DNA of 64,000 bases from Gnomoniopsis sp. IMI 355080 (lineage: Eukaryota; Ascomycota; Sordariomycetes; Diaporthales; Gnomoniaceae). Both the position numbers and the translations under genes were made by a program. Numbering within the stretch: position 1 is the first letter of the stretch; every line of letters starts with the position of its first letter. The stretch covers positions 183,428 through 247,427 of the forward strand of contig JAPEVC010000016.1 of the NCBI GenBank assembly GCA_027946555.1, given 5' to 3'. A model generated the notes under the pieces. The model was not told the origin of the DNA. It made no database searches and saw only the letters and a list, made by a program, of their open reading frames with translations. Shown here piece after piece: positions 11,197 through 23,184 of this stretch.

Positions 11197-11907
11197 GTGC
11201 ATTTCATACTTGAGAATCAGCCTTGGTCTCACGCGTTAAACATGCATATCCCTGGGTAGTTTCTCGCACTTTATGTCAAGATACCCTTCTTATTACTTCA
11301 ACACATCCCAGGCTTTCAGTTTGTGTTGCCGAACACAGTTTGAATCGTGTTGACTTTCGACTGTTCTGCTTTTCTGTGGTTGCACATAAGCCCTTTGAAA
11401 CATTTTGATCATATAGACTTTGAGTGTATTCAGACAGGCGCAAGCCCATGTATAGGTTTAAGTGAGAAGGTACAGGAACAACATCAGCGTTTGTTTTTTC
11501 ACTTTGTACAAAATTCCTCGCCGCCAATCCTGTAAACTGATCCGTAACATATTCATGTGCGTGGCCTTTTGTGAGTTGACCCAGGCCCATTCCCATTTTC
11601 GCGATCCTCTTTCCTTGATTTTATATTTGTTCAGGATTGGGGGGGGGGGTGGCCTCTCCATATGCGGCACTTGACACCCACTTTTGCTTCGATGTTCCTT
11701 GCTAGAGGTGACAAGCGCTAGGCCAATTGCAGCATAGTGTTAAACTCCCGTCTTCGACAACACTAGAGCCGCATCTCATCTCACAACCACACCATACCTC
11801 GTCGGCACCCTTCGACGAGGGACGCGACTTTGCCCCCACTAATATAGGATAAGTGACCGCCCAGGAGAGTGAGAGGAGAGTAGGCCGTATACGCTGTAGG
11901 ACAGGAC
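11197..11907. other. Spacer between LTV1 and SAC3
   Basis: Holds the LTV1 terminator region and the SAC3 promoter. It contains a homopolymer run of about ten G near 11640. No gene seen. Confidence 0.5.
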
Positions 11908-14900
11908 ATGTCCGGCTTCGGTGGGCCACCTGCATTTGGAGCGCAGGTTTCCGACGCGACGGGGCAAGCATCGTCCTTTGGAGCTCCGTCCACATCGTCC
12001 ACTTCACTTTTTCCTCAGCAGTCGAACTCGAACCAGCCACCTGCCTTTGGCGCGCCCTCCAACACTTTCCAGAGATCTTCAACACCCAACTTCCCCACCT
12101 TCGGCTCATTAAACGCGCCCAATGCCCTTGGTTCGACAACATCCAATAGTGGAGGCGCCTTTGGAGGTTTCAACACATCGAACAAAGACGCGACCATGAA
12201 CAACCCGTTCGCAGCAGCCATAGCTGCACCCGCAGGCAGCGCTTCGAATCCGTTTAACACACAATCACAGAACACAACAACGGCCAGCAACCCCTTTGCC
12301 AGCCTGACTTCGACATCCGCATCCTCATCGAACCCCTTTGGCTCCGCGGCTTCGTCAAGTCCATTTGCGTCTCTTTCAAACGACACCAACAGCGCACCCG
12401 CTACTGCATTTGGCCAGCCGGCGCAGCAATCGAACAGCACAGCATCACCCTTTTCGACTTCAACAGCAAACACTCAGAAGAGAAAGAATGCATTTGAGGA
12501 CAAGACCGACTCGAAGCGACCGGGCGCGACCTTCGCAAACGCTTTTCAGAAGTCAAAGACCCCGTTCGCAGCCCCTGCGGTAGCCAATACACCGACTGGC
12601 TTCGGCGGAAGCGGTACGCATGGACAGACAAGCAATGGATTCGCTGGGGGACGGAAAGAGAAGGGCACCAACGGCTTCAATGCGACAACAGCAGCACCCC
12701 CGCAAGACCTCGCCATGACGGGCCAGAAGAAATCGCCTGCTCTTTATGCACAGGAGATCCACGATCAGTTGCGCAAAAATAACATCAAGCCGCCAACGTG
12801 GCCGAGCGACCCCGGCGACCCTGATAATATGAAGGCAATGGACGACTACAGAGTCAAGTACAAGGCATATGAAAGTAGAGTGCGGTCATCTCTGATAAAG
12901 GCAGGAATCATTGATGACCCGGACGTTCGAAAGAAGCTTAGCGACGCAATCGATTTCAGAGGTGTTTGTGAAGATATGTGTCCTGAGGGCGAGAAGGTTT
13001 CTAGAATCGTCGAACACGATGTGAAGCTTCCAGAGCGCATTCGCAATCCCGGTGGCCCCGGCGATGGATGGCCAAATCCTGATCTGATGGTCAAGTCATT
13101 CAAGCGATCAGCCGCTGGTATTGACGCTCCCCTCCCGACGGAAGTGCGATCCCCAGCAGCTTTGAGACGCACGCTTGACTATCTTATCGACGATCTGCTC
13201 AAGGGAGATGAGAATCTTCCCCTACTGCACGGCTTTCTCTGGGACCGAACAAGAGCCATCCGAAAGGACTTTATCTTTCAAAACGCAATGACGCCCGAGG
13301 AACGGATAGACCAGATATATTGTCTGGAGAACATCACAAGATTCCACGCCGTCTCACTCCAGCTCCTATCGAAGGACGGGAAGGCGGATTTCTCTGAGCA
13401 GCAGGAGCGGGAACAGCTTGGCAAGACTCTGCTCTCATTAATTCAGGTCTATGATGAGTGCAAGGACATGGACATCCAAATTGACAATGAGGCGGAATTT
13501 CGATCATACTTCTTACTGTACAACGCATTCGACCCGTTTGTTATCCAGCAAATGCAAGACTGGAGCGATAAGTTCTGGTTCGACTCGCCGGAAATCCAGA
13601 CAGCTGTCAGCTTGATTGAGCTGTTGCAGAATGTCTGGCATCATCGGGGCCCGATGAGACCGTGGGCACCACTCACCCTCGGTTCTCAATCTTTCAGCAG
13701 CTACTTTGCAATCGTCGAAAGTCCCCAAGTCTCGTACACAATGGCTTGTCTCGCGGGTATCCATTTTACCGAACTCCGCAGGCTCATGTTGAAGGCGCTT
13801 CACAAGTCTTACGCAAGAGTCCGGGGTAATCCGAAGGATCTTACGGCAAAGGTTCTCAACGAAATGTTCCGATTCGACACCGAAGAAGAATGCCTCGCAT
13901 TTCTCAAGGAGTATGATATGGAATTCTCATCGGAAGGCACAGGTGAACCCTACATGATTGTGGAGCGGAGGAGAGGTCTCACAAGACCGACCATCAAACA
14001 CTCGTTCTCACAGAAAGTGATTGAACGGAAGCGTGGTAGACACTCATTGCCGGAAGTCGTCCACACCACGGTATTTGAGGAGGTCTCCTCGGCTGTCGAA
14101 AAAGTCGACAGCAGTAACGGGCTTTTCGTCGCTCAGCACAACGAAGTCCCCATGGTCGCTGAGAACAAATCCGCTACAGTGGATATGAGCTTTACCGACG
14201 ACGAGTCACCTTCTTCATCACCTGCACCGATGAGACAGGGTATAGTTCCTCCGCCGACTTCGTCCACATCTAGTTTTGCATTTCCACAAGAGAAAGGCCA
14301 GACAGAAGTTGGCGCGCCACCCAAGAATCCATTTTTTTCTCAGCTGCCGAATACTGCCACGACCACTCCTCCGTCAATGCTGAGACCTGCTCCAGCCTCT
14401 CAGTCAGCAAACTCTTTTTGGACACCTACTCCGTCGACAAGCAGCATGTTTCCACCTCCGGGAGCGCCCCAGCAGCCTAAACAAGAAATGCCCTCTCTCT
14501 TCTCGAGCTCTAAGCCAGCCACAGCACCTGCTCCTACGTCAAGCTCTGGTGGTGTTTTCAACTTTTTGAACAAGTCAGCAGAGCAACCGCAGGCACCTTT
14601 GTTTTCTGGTCCTGGAACAGCTTCTGCCTCAATGACCAGCAGCCTCTTCCCCACTGTTCCACCTTTGGACAACAGCGATAACATTGCCGACTCCACGTCT
14701 GATGTACCAGCAATAAAGGCTCTGAAAGACACAAAGTCCCCTCAAGCAGTCTCGACAGCTCCGAGTTCCATCTTCGCTCCTCCTGCAGCTTCTGCTCCCG
14801 CAGCCACGCCCTTCTCGTTCGGCCCAACCACGACCCCTTCAACATCGTCCACACTTGAGACACCAGAAGCGGTTCAACCATCTCTTCTTACGAGCAAGCC

Positions 14901-16434
14901 AGCATTATCTACGGATCCAGTACCAGCTGCGTTACCTCCAGCACAGTCCTTGCCCCCACCATCTCCCAAGCCGAAGGACATGATGGGCGATTTCACAAAA
15001 TGGCTTGTACTCGGCGATCGGGGCTTGATGGAGCAATTGGAAGAGCACATGGTAGAGAACATTGTGCGCGACACATTCGAGAAGTTCCAACGGGAAGAAC
15101 GTGAACGGCAGGAACGCGAAGACGACGAGAAGGCGTTGGCTAAAGCGCTGGAATTCCGGACATATAATTTAAGCCTCAAGTATTTTTACCGGTGGCAGCA
15201 TAATGCCCAACGTAAATTCGCGAGGAAGGCGGCGAAGAAAAATAGAGTGCTAATGAAGGAGTGGCGCGAGGCGAAGGCAGCTGAGGCCAGAGCAGCAAGA
15301 ATGGAGAGGGACAAGGAGGAGAAGGCTCGCCAAAAGCGACTTACGGCTCCGGCGTCTTGGCTCGACGAGCTCGACAAGGACCGTTCTGTCAAAAGAGCAA
15401 GGCGGGAGAGCATGTCGCTTGACACTTCCAGAAGGACAAGCCCCGCCGGGTCTGATGCAGATGCCCTTCTTGCCACCGGCATTTTTGGCGGCATGCCCAA
15501 CCAGCAAGATGTCGCTGCAAATTGTGTCCGAGACGACGATTCGCTCTACGATGCTTTGGTCGGAGTTCAAATTAGCCCAAACTCCAAGCGACAAGTCATG
15601 GGACCTCCAGCCAAACCTGTCAAGGATCCTCTCCGATCAGTTCGCGACGCCGGTATCTCTAAAGCGGCACCGAAGCAGCAGTGGAGCAAGAAGGCCCAAG
15701 CGATCAAGGACCTCATCAACGGCAAGAAGCAGGATGATGACCTGCTCAGTTTCAGAAGCAGCACATCATCGCGTCTTGGCCAATCTGTTCGATCGGTACC
15801 CGGAACCAAGGTGACCAACTTTTCGAAATACCAGTCATCCTCTCCTCGATCCTCGGCGGAACCCGATCGACCTCGAAAAGGTTCAAACAGTGGCGTCAAA
15901 TCTCCATATTGGCTGCTCAGGAGCCGTGGCCTATTCGCCACCCCTACGGGCCATATTCTTTCTGACAGGGCGCCGCGGCCGCGAAGCGGGTCAGTTTACG
16001 ACCACACGTCGCAGTATTCTGGGGACTCGGATAACGGCGACTATGACGACCGTGTCCTGGAGCAGGATAGTGCCTATCGCGCCAGCCTAGGCTTGACTGG
16101 AGGTCACACCGGTCTTGCATCTCGCCGCAGCACATTCAGCCTCGGCGCGGCAGGCTCTCCGCCTCCATCCGGGGCCTTAAAACCCAAGGCGTCTTCGCTT
16201 AGGCAATCTCTCCCGGCGGGCGGTCTTTCCACGCCCATGCTACTAGACTCCCGCAGTCAACGAGGGGATGCTGACGGTGCCTCGCAGGCGGGCAGTGCCG
16301 TCAGCACCATGCAGCAAGATATTGAGGAGTCTCTCCGTGAACTAAAAAAGGTCGCTGCGGCAATGGATGAGGAAACTGAATGGTTGCGCGAGCAAAACAA
16401 CCGCATGTCTCAGGTACGAGAGTTTGGTGCTTAG
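11908..16434 (+). CDS. SAC3: Sac3/GANP-family mRNA export scaffold (TREX-2)
   Basis: Single exon, 1508 residues. The N-terminal ~270 residues are low complexity, with many FG, NPF and PAFG repeats typical of proteins that meet the nuclear pore and Mex67. The SAC3/GANP domain runs from about residue 349 (DFRGVCEDMCPEGE) to about 660. A second disordered FG-like stretch follows (760-1010). Around 1015-1065 a helix begins (DFTKWLVLGDRGLMEQLEEH) and continues into a charged coiled coil; in yeast the matching CID region binds Cdc31 and Sus1. A short coiled coil closes the protein near 1471-1500. TREX-2 couples transcribing genes to nuclear pores and mRNA export. The length and absence of introns are normal for filamentous fungi. 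Confidence 0.95.
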   Translation: MSGFGGPPAFGAQVSDATGQASSFGAPSTSSTSLFPQQSNSNQPPAFGAPSNTFQRSSTPNFPTFGSLNAPNALGSTTSNSGGAFGGFNTSNKDATMNNPFAAAIAAPAGSASNPFNTQSQNTTTASNPFASLTSTSASSSNPFGSAASSSPFASLSNDTNSAPATAFGQPAQQSNSTASPFSTSTANTQKRKNAFEDKTDSKRPGATFANAFQKSKTPFAAPAVANTPTGFGGSGTHGQTSNGFAGGRKEKGTNGFNATTAAPPQDLAMTGQKKSPALYAQEIHDQLRKNNIKPPTWPSDPGDPDNMKAMDDYRVKYKAYESRVRSSLIKAGIIDDPDVRKKLSDAIDFRGVCEDMCPEGEKVSRIVEHDVKLPERIRNPGGPGDGWPNPDLMVKSFKRSAAGIDAPLPTEVRSPAALRRTLDYLIDDLLKGDENLPLLHGFLWDRTRAIRKDFIFQNAMTPEERIDQIYCLENITRFHAVSLQLLSKDGKADFSEQQEREQLGKTLLSLIQVYDECKDMDIQIDNEAEFRSYFLLYNAFDPFVIQQMQDWSDKFWFDSPEIQTAVSLIELLQNVWHHRGPMRPWAPLTLGSQSFSSYFAIVESPQVSYTMACLAGIHFTELRRLMLKALHKSYARVRGNPKDLTAKVLNEMFRFDTEEECLAFLKEYDMEFSSEGTGEPYMIVERRRGLTRPTIKHSFSQKVIERKRGRHSLPEVVHTTVFEEVSSAVEKVDSSNGLFVAQHNEVPMVAENKSATVDMSFTDDESPSSSPAPMRQGIVPPPTSSTSSFAFPQEKGQTEVGAPPKNPFFSQLPNTATTTPPSMLRPAPASQSANSFWTPTPSTSSMFPPPGAPQQPKQEMPSLFSSSKPATAPAPTSSSGGVFNFLNKSAEQPQAPLFSGPGTASASMTSSLFPTVPPLDNSDNIADSTSDVPAIKALKDTKSPQAVSTAPSSIFAPPAASAPAATPFSFGPTTTPSTSSTLETPEAVQPSLLTSKPALSTDPVPAALPPAQSLPPPSPKPKDMMGDFTKWLVLGDRGLMEQLEEHMVENIVRDTFEKFQREERERQEREDDEKALAKALEFRTYNLSLKYFYRWQHNAQRKFARKAAKKNRVLMKEWREAKAAEARAARMERDKEEKARQKRLTAPASWLDELDKDRSVKRARRESMSLDTSRRTSPAGSDADALLATGIFGGMPNQQDVAANCVRDDDSLYDALVGVQISPNSKRQVMGPPAKPVKDPLRSVRDAGISKAAPKQQWSKKAQAIKDLINGKKQDDDLLSFRSSTSSRLGQSVRSVPGTKVTNFSKYQSSSPRSSAEPDRPRKGSNSGVKSPYWLLRSRGLFATPTGHILSDRAPRPRSGSVYDHTSQYSGDSDNGDYDDRVLEQDSAYRASLGLTGGHTGLASRRSTFSLGAAGSPPPSGALKPKASSLRQSLPAGGLSTPMLLDSRSQRGDADGASQAGSAVSTMQQDIEESLRELKKVAAAMDEETEWLREQNNRMSQVREFGA

Positions 16435-17473
16435 ACTGCGATCAAGGACAGGACAGGCGCGAGCCGCCTAGTGCTAGCAGTAGGACTTCGACTGTTGTAT
16501 GGAGGATAGCTAAAGCAGAGGTGGCAATAAAGTTGGTACTGGAAAGAGAAGCTCGACTCAGGCCAGGATGGACAAGACAAAGGGAGTTTATGCAAGTCTA
16601 GTCGACAAGTTCACCATTACTTCTACCGATGCAGGCTCAGGAAGGAAACAAAGCGCCATCTCTCACTTCAAAGGGTGAACACAAATTTATTTTCATACGA
16701 GATTCAACCTACAAATCGGGACTCAAACGTTGCATCAAGCACGGCGTTTCATGCTTCGAATTCACGCGGGACGGGAAAGGTGCGGCTTTACAACGGAAAC
16801 AGGAGTTCGGTGACGGCGTTTCAAGGGAAGTCGGGGCAATGAAATGAGCATTGGACAGGTTCTCTGCTGCGAATTTTGCGACTTAATGTTCTTTTTCTGT
16901 TTGTGTCCATGTGTTAAACAATATACCCCAAGCGAATCAAAGTAAAAGCAGCGCGAAAGCATGTACGTCTGGCAGAAGTGTAGTATTGTATGATCCGGGA
17001 GAGACTGGGGGTCGACGGCATGCTGGAGGTCAGGAGCAGCTTGTATAGATGCACATTGACTTTGGTTCGGTCGAAAGTCTTGTGGCTTTTCGGCGGAATG
17101 GTTTCACACGATCCACAATCGTGGATGTACGTTACTCCTACCCTCACGCGGCAGGGGACGGTACAATTTTCAAGTGTTTCTGTGTGTACATACTGTACAT
17201 GCATATTGGCGTTCTTGCGGGATGGCTTGGCAAGCGCACACATGCCTGTCTTCGTGTTGACCTTTGTTCCTGATCTTCAAAGCGTGGGAACTGCTTCACA
17301 CATTTAGCAACATCATGAATCGGGGTGGTCAAGATCGTTTCATATCAGCGATGGCCAAATATGCAAGGGCCGTGAACGCTTTTGTATTCAAAAAGAAGAA
17401 CATGTCTAAGTTGGCATGCAGCTGAGCGGCTAGAGACCTGCAATTATATGTAGCAAATGAGTCCGTCCACACT
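16435..17473. other. Convergent 3' spacer between SAC3 and ARG7
   Basis: About 1 kb between two stop codons that face each other. It presumably holds both 3' untranslated regions. Nothing gene-like stands out. Confidence 0.5.
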
Positions 17474-19006
17474 TTATGTACGATAGTCGCCGTTGATTGT
17501 TCTAAAGAAGCGCAGTTAGTCACAGTATACACAACCCAAATGGTCACACAATACTCACATGTACTCATGGCTGTAGTCACAGGTCCAATAGGTGGCCTCC
17601 TCCTTGCCCGTGCCCAGCCTGACCAAGATCTCTAGATCCTCCGCCTGGAGGATTTCTGATGCCCGGACCTCGTCCACCATTTCCGGCTCACCGTCCACCA
17701 ACAGCTTGAGCTCGGCGGAGCCGTCAGTAGGAATGAATGACACGTTTGTCTTGTCGGGAGTAACCTCCGCGACCTCATTGATCGGCTCGCCGGGCTCAGA
17801 GACCAGTGAGTACCCAGTGGCACACAGGATCCGTCCCCAGTTGGCATCCTTTCCGTAGAGTGCGGTCTTCACCAGAGGCGAGCGAGCAATGGTGCTTGCA
17901 ATCTTCCGAGCGCCCGCCTCGGAGGCAGCCTCGGTCACGCGGATGGTCACGAACTTGGTGGCGCCCTCGCCGTCGCGGACAATGAGCTTGGCCAGATCCA
18001 CAGCAAAGTCAGACAGCACGGAACTGAAGGCAGCATAGTCCTCCGAGGTCTCGGATGCGATTTCCGTGCCGCCCGCGGCGCCGTTGGCGAGCAGGGCGAC
18101 GGTATCGTTAGTGGAGGTATCGCCGTCAATGGTGATGGAGTTGAAGGACCGGTCGACGGCGTTCTTGAGAACTTTGGGGATGATTGCGGAAGATATGGGG
18201 GCGTCCGTGGCGATGATACCGAGGAGGGTGGCCATGTTGGGGTGGATCATGCCTGCGCCTTTGGTCATGCCGGCGAGGTGATATGTTGTGCTGGACGAGG
18301 AGGGCAGAGTAAATTTCCGGGAGAGCAGTTTGGGAAAAGTGTCTGTGGTGCAGATGGCGGCGGCTGCGCTCATCCAGTGATCGTGAGTGGATCCTAGTGC
18401 TTTGTGGGCTTGGGGAATGCCGTTGGTGATTTTTTGTAGTGGGAGCCTGTGGTGGATTCAGCAACGCGGTCACGGTGAGACGAAAGGATCCTCCATATCC
18501 GGCCTACATCTATCTACCTTCGTAAGATATAGAAAATTACCTTCTTACCTTTGACCAATGACACCTGTACTCATCACGATAGTTGCGTCTGCAGCACCAG
18601 TGACCTTGTCTGTCTCCTTGGACATCTTGACAGCGTCGTCAAACCCACCCTTTCCAGTCACAGCATTTGCGCATCCCGAGTTGATAATAACATTCTGAAT
18701 CCGGTTGCCCGTCTTCTTGAGCAGATCCCGACTGAATGTGACAGGGGCTGCTTGGAACTTGTTCTTGGTGAAAACGGCAGCAGCTGCGCATGGGCGGTCC
18801 GACGTGAGCAATGCCACGTCTGGTTTGGTGGTGTTGTTTGGCTTCACGCTCACAATGACACCCGCGGCCTGGAAGCCAAGGGGATAAGTGCCTGATGAAG
18901 ACACATACTTTTGCTTCTTGGCTGGGATTTCAATACCGGCAGTCGCATAAGATCGTGTCTGTAATTTGCTGGCAAGCTGCCTCACCACGTGGGCAGGGCG
19001 CTCCAT
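17474..19006 (-). CDS. ARG7: Mitochondrial glutamate N-acetyltransferase/ornithine acetyltransferase (ArgJ)
   Basis: Exons 18549-19006, 17559-18446 and a 28-base last exon 17474-17501; 457 residues. The last exon restores the usual C-terminus (SHEYITINGDYRT); without it the protein would end at a spurious TGA beside the donor. The enzyme moves acetyl from N-acetylornithine to glutamate and can make N-acetylglutamate from acetyl-CoA, feeding the arginine cycle. The N-terminus is basic and hydroxylated (RQLASKLQTRSYATAG), fitting a mitochondrial presequence. Family blocks include INSGCANAVTGKGG, STGVIGQRLP and GMTKGAGMIHPNMATLLG. Self-cleavage into alpha and beta chains is expected between Ala225 and Thr226, whose Thr becomes the nucleophile. 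A TGACTC core (19223-19228) upstream could be a cross-pathway control site, but six bases are weak evidence. Divergent from the derlin gene. Confidence 0.95.
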
Positions 19007-19966
19007 TGGGAGGTCCGTTTGTCAATAGCAGTGACGGACGAGGTGATGGTGAATATGAAGGTATAAACGACAAGATAGACTCGTTTTATTCGTCAATTGC
19101 ACACTGAGAAGAATCAAAAGGTGAAAGAAAGAGCGGACAATCTGACACACAAGAGACTGAGACGCCAGAAGGTGAGTGGGTGCTGGTGACTGAATATCGA
19201 AAAGCCGACTTTAGGAGTTGTTGACTCTTGCACGAACATTTGGCAGGGATTCCTGGGCTGCCGACTTCGGTCCCGCCTGGAATCGGCCCACTAGATCTGA
19301 TGTGGGGGCCCTTCTCTGATTTTTTTGTCTGCTACTTTTTTTTTTTCGGCTTCACTTTGTGAACTTCAAACTTCCACAAATCCCTTTTCTTCTCTCCATC
19401 ACAACCACCTTTTACCCTTTTCCCCTTGTCTGCCACGTTTCGTTCTTTTTTGTAATTCTCATCCCATCTTTTCGACCTGTCTGATGCATCTTGTGTCTGC
19501 CAAACTGCTCTGATTCGACCAGCGAATGCTTGATATTGGACTACACGCTGAGCACGCTGTCGGCCCAAGCTGCGGACTTTTCCTTCCCAAGTCTCAATTA
19601 CTTTACCCCGAAATATTCTCATTCTTAGACTGCTGTCAGCACAAGGTAGGAAACGGTGAGCCTCTCTATCCTCAAACGTCAGAGCAAGTAGCTCTGGGCG
19701 GAACCATCAATTGAGAGCTCAGCTAGAGCTTAGTCATCCTGAGGCCCACCTTTGCCTCGCCTCGCCAAGCTGCCTGTTTGGAGCTTGGTGCATTTTCTTT
19801 CTCCTTCCACATAGCTTGTCCTGCCACATCAAAAGGCCACCTTACACCAACTACAACTGCACCCTCACCACTTGCATCGCATTGGTAATACTGTCACTCC
19901 CGGTATTTTCTGCATCAAGCGAGGCGAAATCTTTCTTTTACTATTCATTCCTTCCCCTGGTCTACC
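19007..19966. promoter_or_regulatory. Divergent promoter region of ARG7 and the derlin gene
   Basis: 960 bases between two start codons that point away from each other. It contains CT-rich stretches at 19320-19460 on the plus strand, as is common in fungal promoters and leaders. No other gene is visible. Confidence 0.5.
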
Positions 19967-21136
19967 ATGGCTGAGATCATGGACGCCTATTGGCGAGCGC
20001 CGCCTCTGGCAAGGTAAGCATCATCCACCCAAACCTGCGCCGGGGATAATCAAGTCTAACATTCGGATCATAGGACTTTTGCAAGCGCTGTCCTTGCGAC
20101 CTCGATTGGCGGCCACTTTGGCATCCTTCCAATGCAGTGGTTCTACTTCCACTACCTCGAGATCTTCAAGTTCCCTCCCGAGATTTGGCGATTTGTCACC
20201 AGCTTCCTCTTGACAGGCCCCAAATTGGGCATAGTCATGGACACATACTTTATTTTCCAGTACTTGAGCCAGCTGGAGACCACACATCCCAAGTTCAACC
20301 GCAAGGAGGACTTGCTGTGGTACTTGGTCTTTTGCGGTTTCGTCATTGTGGTATGTCTTACAACAACCCAAACCTTGCCCTTTTTGCCTTTGAAAGCATT
20401 TGCTCTTCACCTCGTCATATCTGCCCGGATAGTGTATTATCTCTTCAGCTATCACGGTTCCTGGAAACGAGGAAGATTACCCCTGCACTTCGACTGGTCC
20501 TTTTCGCTTTAGGGCCAGACCCGCGGTGTGGGCATGGTGGGATTGCTTAATGGATGACCCGGGCTCTGATTTCTGTGTGTCCCGGTGTGGTTTCGAGCAC
20601 CCTACATCTCTTTACTATGCACTGCTCGTTGCTGTGTGCAAAATATACAATCAAGCAAGATTGTAGAGCACGTGGCTAACGGAAACTAGGTACTTGCTCA
20701 ATACTTTGTGGGCGAGGTTTTCTTCCTTCCAGCCTTGATCTTGGCAATGGCGTATACTGCGACACAAGACGCAAGAGGCCAGAAGGCTGGATTTTTCTTC
20801 TTCACCGTCCCTGCTCAGCTCATTCCTCTCTGCATGATGGGCGCCACCCTTCTCATGGGTGGGCCACAGACGATGCTCCTGCAGCTCACTGGTCTCGTCG
20901 CTGCGCATCTCCACGACTTTCTGACCCGCATCTATCCCGAATTCGGGGGCGGCCGCAATCTGGCCCCTACCCCTGGATTCTTTGCCCGCTTAGTAGAGAC
21001 GCCCAGGATGTTACAAAGAGACTATGGCACCGCCATTCGCTCACCTCCGGCAGCTGGAAGGAGCACAGCTACGCAGGGCAGCGGGCCTCTACCTGATTCA
21101 TGGAAGACGAGGGGATCAGGACACCGTCTTGGATGA
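19967..21136 (+). CDS. DER1: Derlin (Der1-like ER-associated degradation protein)
   Basis: Exons 19967-20013, 20074-20350 and 20690-21136; 256 residues. The start MAEIMDAYWRAPPLARTFASA matches the derlin N-terminus. Several hydrophobic membrane segments follow, with WRFVTSFLLTGPKLGIVMD at residues about 50-75 and, near the C-terminal side, GPQTMLLQLTGLVAAHLHDFLTRIYP, the conserved derlin region. The tail (after about residue 200) is hydrophilic. Derlins are rhomboid-fold pseudoproteases of the ER membrane that help move misfolded proteins out for degradation; the rhomboid Ser-His dyad is not apparent. Intron 2 is 339 bases, long for this window, but it joins in phase and the exon 3 sequence is continuous with the family. 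The gene ends 218 bases from the stop of the convergent Cys-rich membrane protein. Confidence 0.88.
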
Positions 21137-21354
21137 TGTGTCAGTCGCTTGCTAGCTGTGAAGATTCTTGTAGATATTAATGTTATATATTCTTTTGGCA
21201 TCAAGCCTGCTGTGGACTGTTTTACCACGTATTGTGCTGCCTAAAGTGTATCCGACCAAGAAGTCCCTAGTCCTAAAAGACAAAGTGCCACATCCAAATC
21301 TGCGCCTCTCTGAGAATTCAATCACTCCGAGTTGGGTATAGTTCTAACGAATGA

Positions 21355-23184
21355 TCAACCGTACAAATAACTCTTTCCACTAGCAATCGGCACCTCGACG
21401 ATGTTTGAGCCACCCCGACCACTTCGGTCCACCGTCTGCTCAACGATACGATCGTTCCCCAGCGCTCGCACTGAGAACCGACTATCGACAAACGCCAACG
21501 GGCCAGAAATTCCCATGTTTCTGTCGAGTGGCGCAGATTCCTCTATCTGCAGTCTCAGCGGCTTCTTCGCCGTCAGACGGCTCTTCGGCACCGGAGTGCT
21601 TGTCATGGAACGATCTCCCGGCGGCGGTGGCGGCGACCGTGATGTTCGTCCCCGATCTTTCAATGCCCGAGGCGGTGGCTGCAGCGCCAGTGTCACCTGC
21701 TCAGGATCGTCTACCGAGCCCTGGCCCGAGCCCCCGAGCTGCAGGTTGATGTTCCGGCTTGGTGCCCGCTCGACCGGCGCATCATCACGGGCGTCGAGAT
21801 ACACCTCCATCGCGTACGACGGCTTCTTGCGAACCTGGTCAGTCCGCCTCGGCTGCTGCTGCTGCTCGCTGGACACGGAACCCGACCTCGAGACCGATGT
21901 TGCGCGGCTTGCACGCCCGCCGAGCGCACCGGGCGTCATGGATCGCGGGATGTAGGCTGGATGCGTAGGCAATGCAGCCGCCTGGGAGCCCGTGGCCGAC
22001 ACGGACGAGTCTGGACTGCATGCACCCAGGCGCACGGGGTGTGCCTGCAAGGGCGGGCCGCGCGAGCGCCCTTCGAGGCGGTCGTAGTACTCGGCGTTGC
22101 TGTTAAAGTCGTCTGTTGTCTTGTAGTCCACAGTGTACTGTGGCGGAGCGGCCTGCATTGCGTAGGCGCCGCCAGACGCGAAGGCGCTTGGGGCCCCGCT
22201 GGAGGAGGAGGAGGGCTCTTTGCCATAGTAGAGGTAGCCGTGGTGTTGCTGCGGCCGTTGGGATGCGTAGGGGTTGTTGAGGAGGTGGGCGTCTTCACGG
22301 GCGTAGCGCCGCTGGCGGATACAGTAGAATGTGAAAAGAGCGATGGCGGCAAGGACGAGGATGCCGAGGGAGACGCCAATGGCGATGGTTGTGGCAGGAG
22401 ATGGTTTGGAGGAGGCAGCCGAGGATACTGTGCTGGTTGTGTTGGAGGGGGAAGTGATGTTGATGGCTGTAGTGGAAAAGAGCGAGCCTGTTATGCTGAG
22501 AAGAGTGCCTGGCCCCGGCTCTTGTTTGCAGCCTGCTTGCAGGGCGAGGAGAACTACGGCATGTCAGTGCTTTGCTCAGAAGAGAACATAGAGTTTCTTG
22601 TAAGAGTGCTCACAATTTGCCGTGTACGTCGACGCACTGGACTGCAGACAGCTGACACAGTCGTTGATACTCGTCCCGTAGAAGGCATTGTTGTCGGCTT
22701 GGCAGTAGCCATACTCGGTCTCGTTGGCCGGGTTCAGATTCCCGGACTCGATAGCCCCTTGCAGTGGCTTACAAGCATAGTTCAGATCGCATGCCGAAGT
22801 TTCGCTGGCATTCGCGTCGTGTGCTGGGAAGTCGTATAGACATACTGCTGATGCGTAGCGAAGGTTGTCTGGGATTGAGTGTTAGAGGGCACGTTGTATG
22901 CTGAGAGCCTGATCTGGCCTTGACTCACAAAGGAACCATGAAGCATCGTTTTCCGCCTCACTGGTGGCATTACTTGTCTGCAGACACTCCAAGCAGTCCA
23001 TAAATGTTGACCCAGTTGCCGAGGCATAGTAGTCGAAGTCATTGCACACAATGTCCGAGGCGTTCGTCTTGCTCGTGTTTCCACACATCGACGAACACGA
23101 CGAGTCTTGTGTGACGCGGAGAGCGGATGTGCTGGTCACCAAGAGCAGGGCCAGCCCAAATGATATCGAGGATCCTGCCATCAT
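21355..23184 (-). CDS. Cys-rich, serine-rich single-pass membrane protein (copy A)
   Basis: Exons 22929-23184, 22614-22868 and 21355-22553, with two 60-base introns; 569 residues (start ATG 23184; ATG 23181 also possible). A signal peptide (SISFGLALLLVTSTSALRV) leads into an extracellular part with two Cys-containing blocks. These are CSSMC..IVCNDFDYY..CLECLQ and then NLRYASAVCLYD..YGYCQADN..CVSCLQ..LQAGC. A Ser/Thr-rich stalk follows, then a membrane segment (TIAIGVSLGILVLAAIALFTFYC, about residues 240-262) and a basic stop-transfer RQRRY. The cytoplasmic tail of about 300 residues is disordered. I know no named function. The shape suggests a cell-surface sensor or adhesin. A paralogue with the same exon phases lies at 47674-49408, which supports the model. 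Confidence 0.85.

Noticed and set aside
11638..11650. G homopolymer, and similar runs near 6037 and 58185
   Set aside because: Simple homopolymers are common in fungal spacers and may also reflect sequencing slippage; no further structure.
22731..22760. tRNA-like GGTTCAGATTCCCGG string
   Set aside because: It lies inside a coding exon and lacks the remaining tRNA arms.
21961..22839. 292-codon plus-strand frame
   Set aside because: It is antisense to the Cys-rich membrane protein, whose exons, introns and paralogue are convincing.
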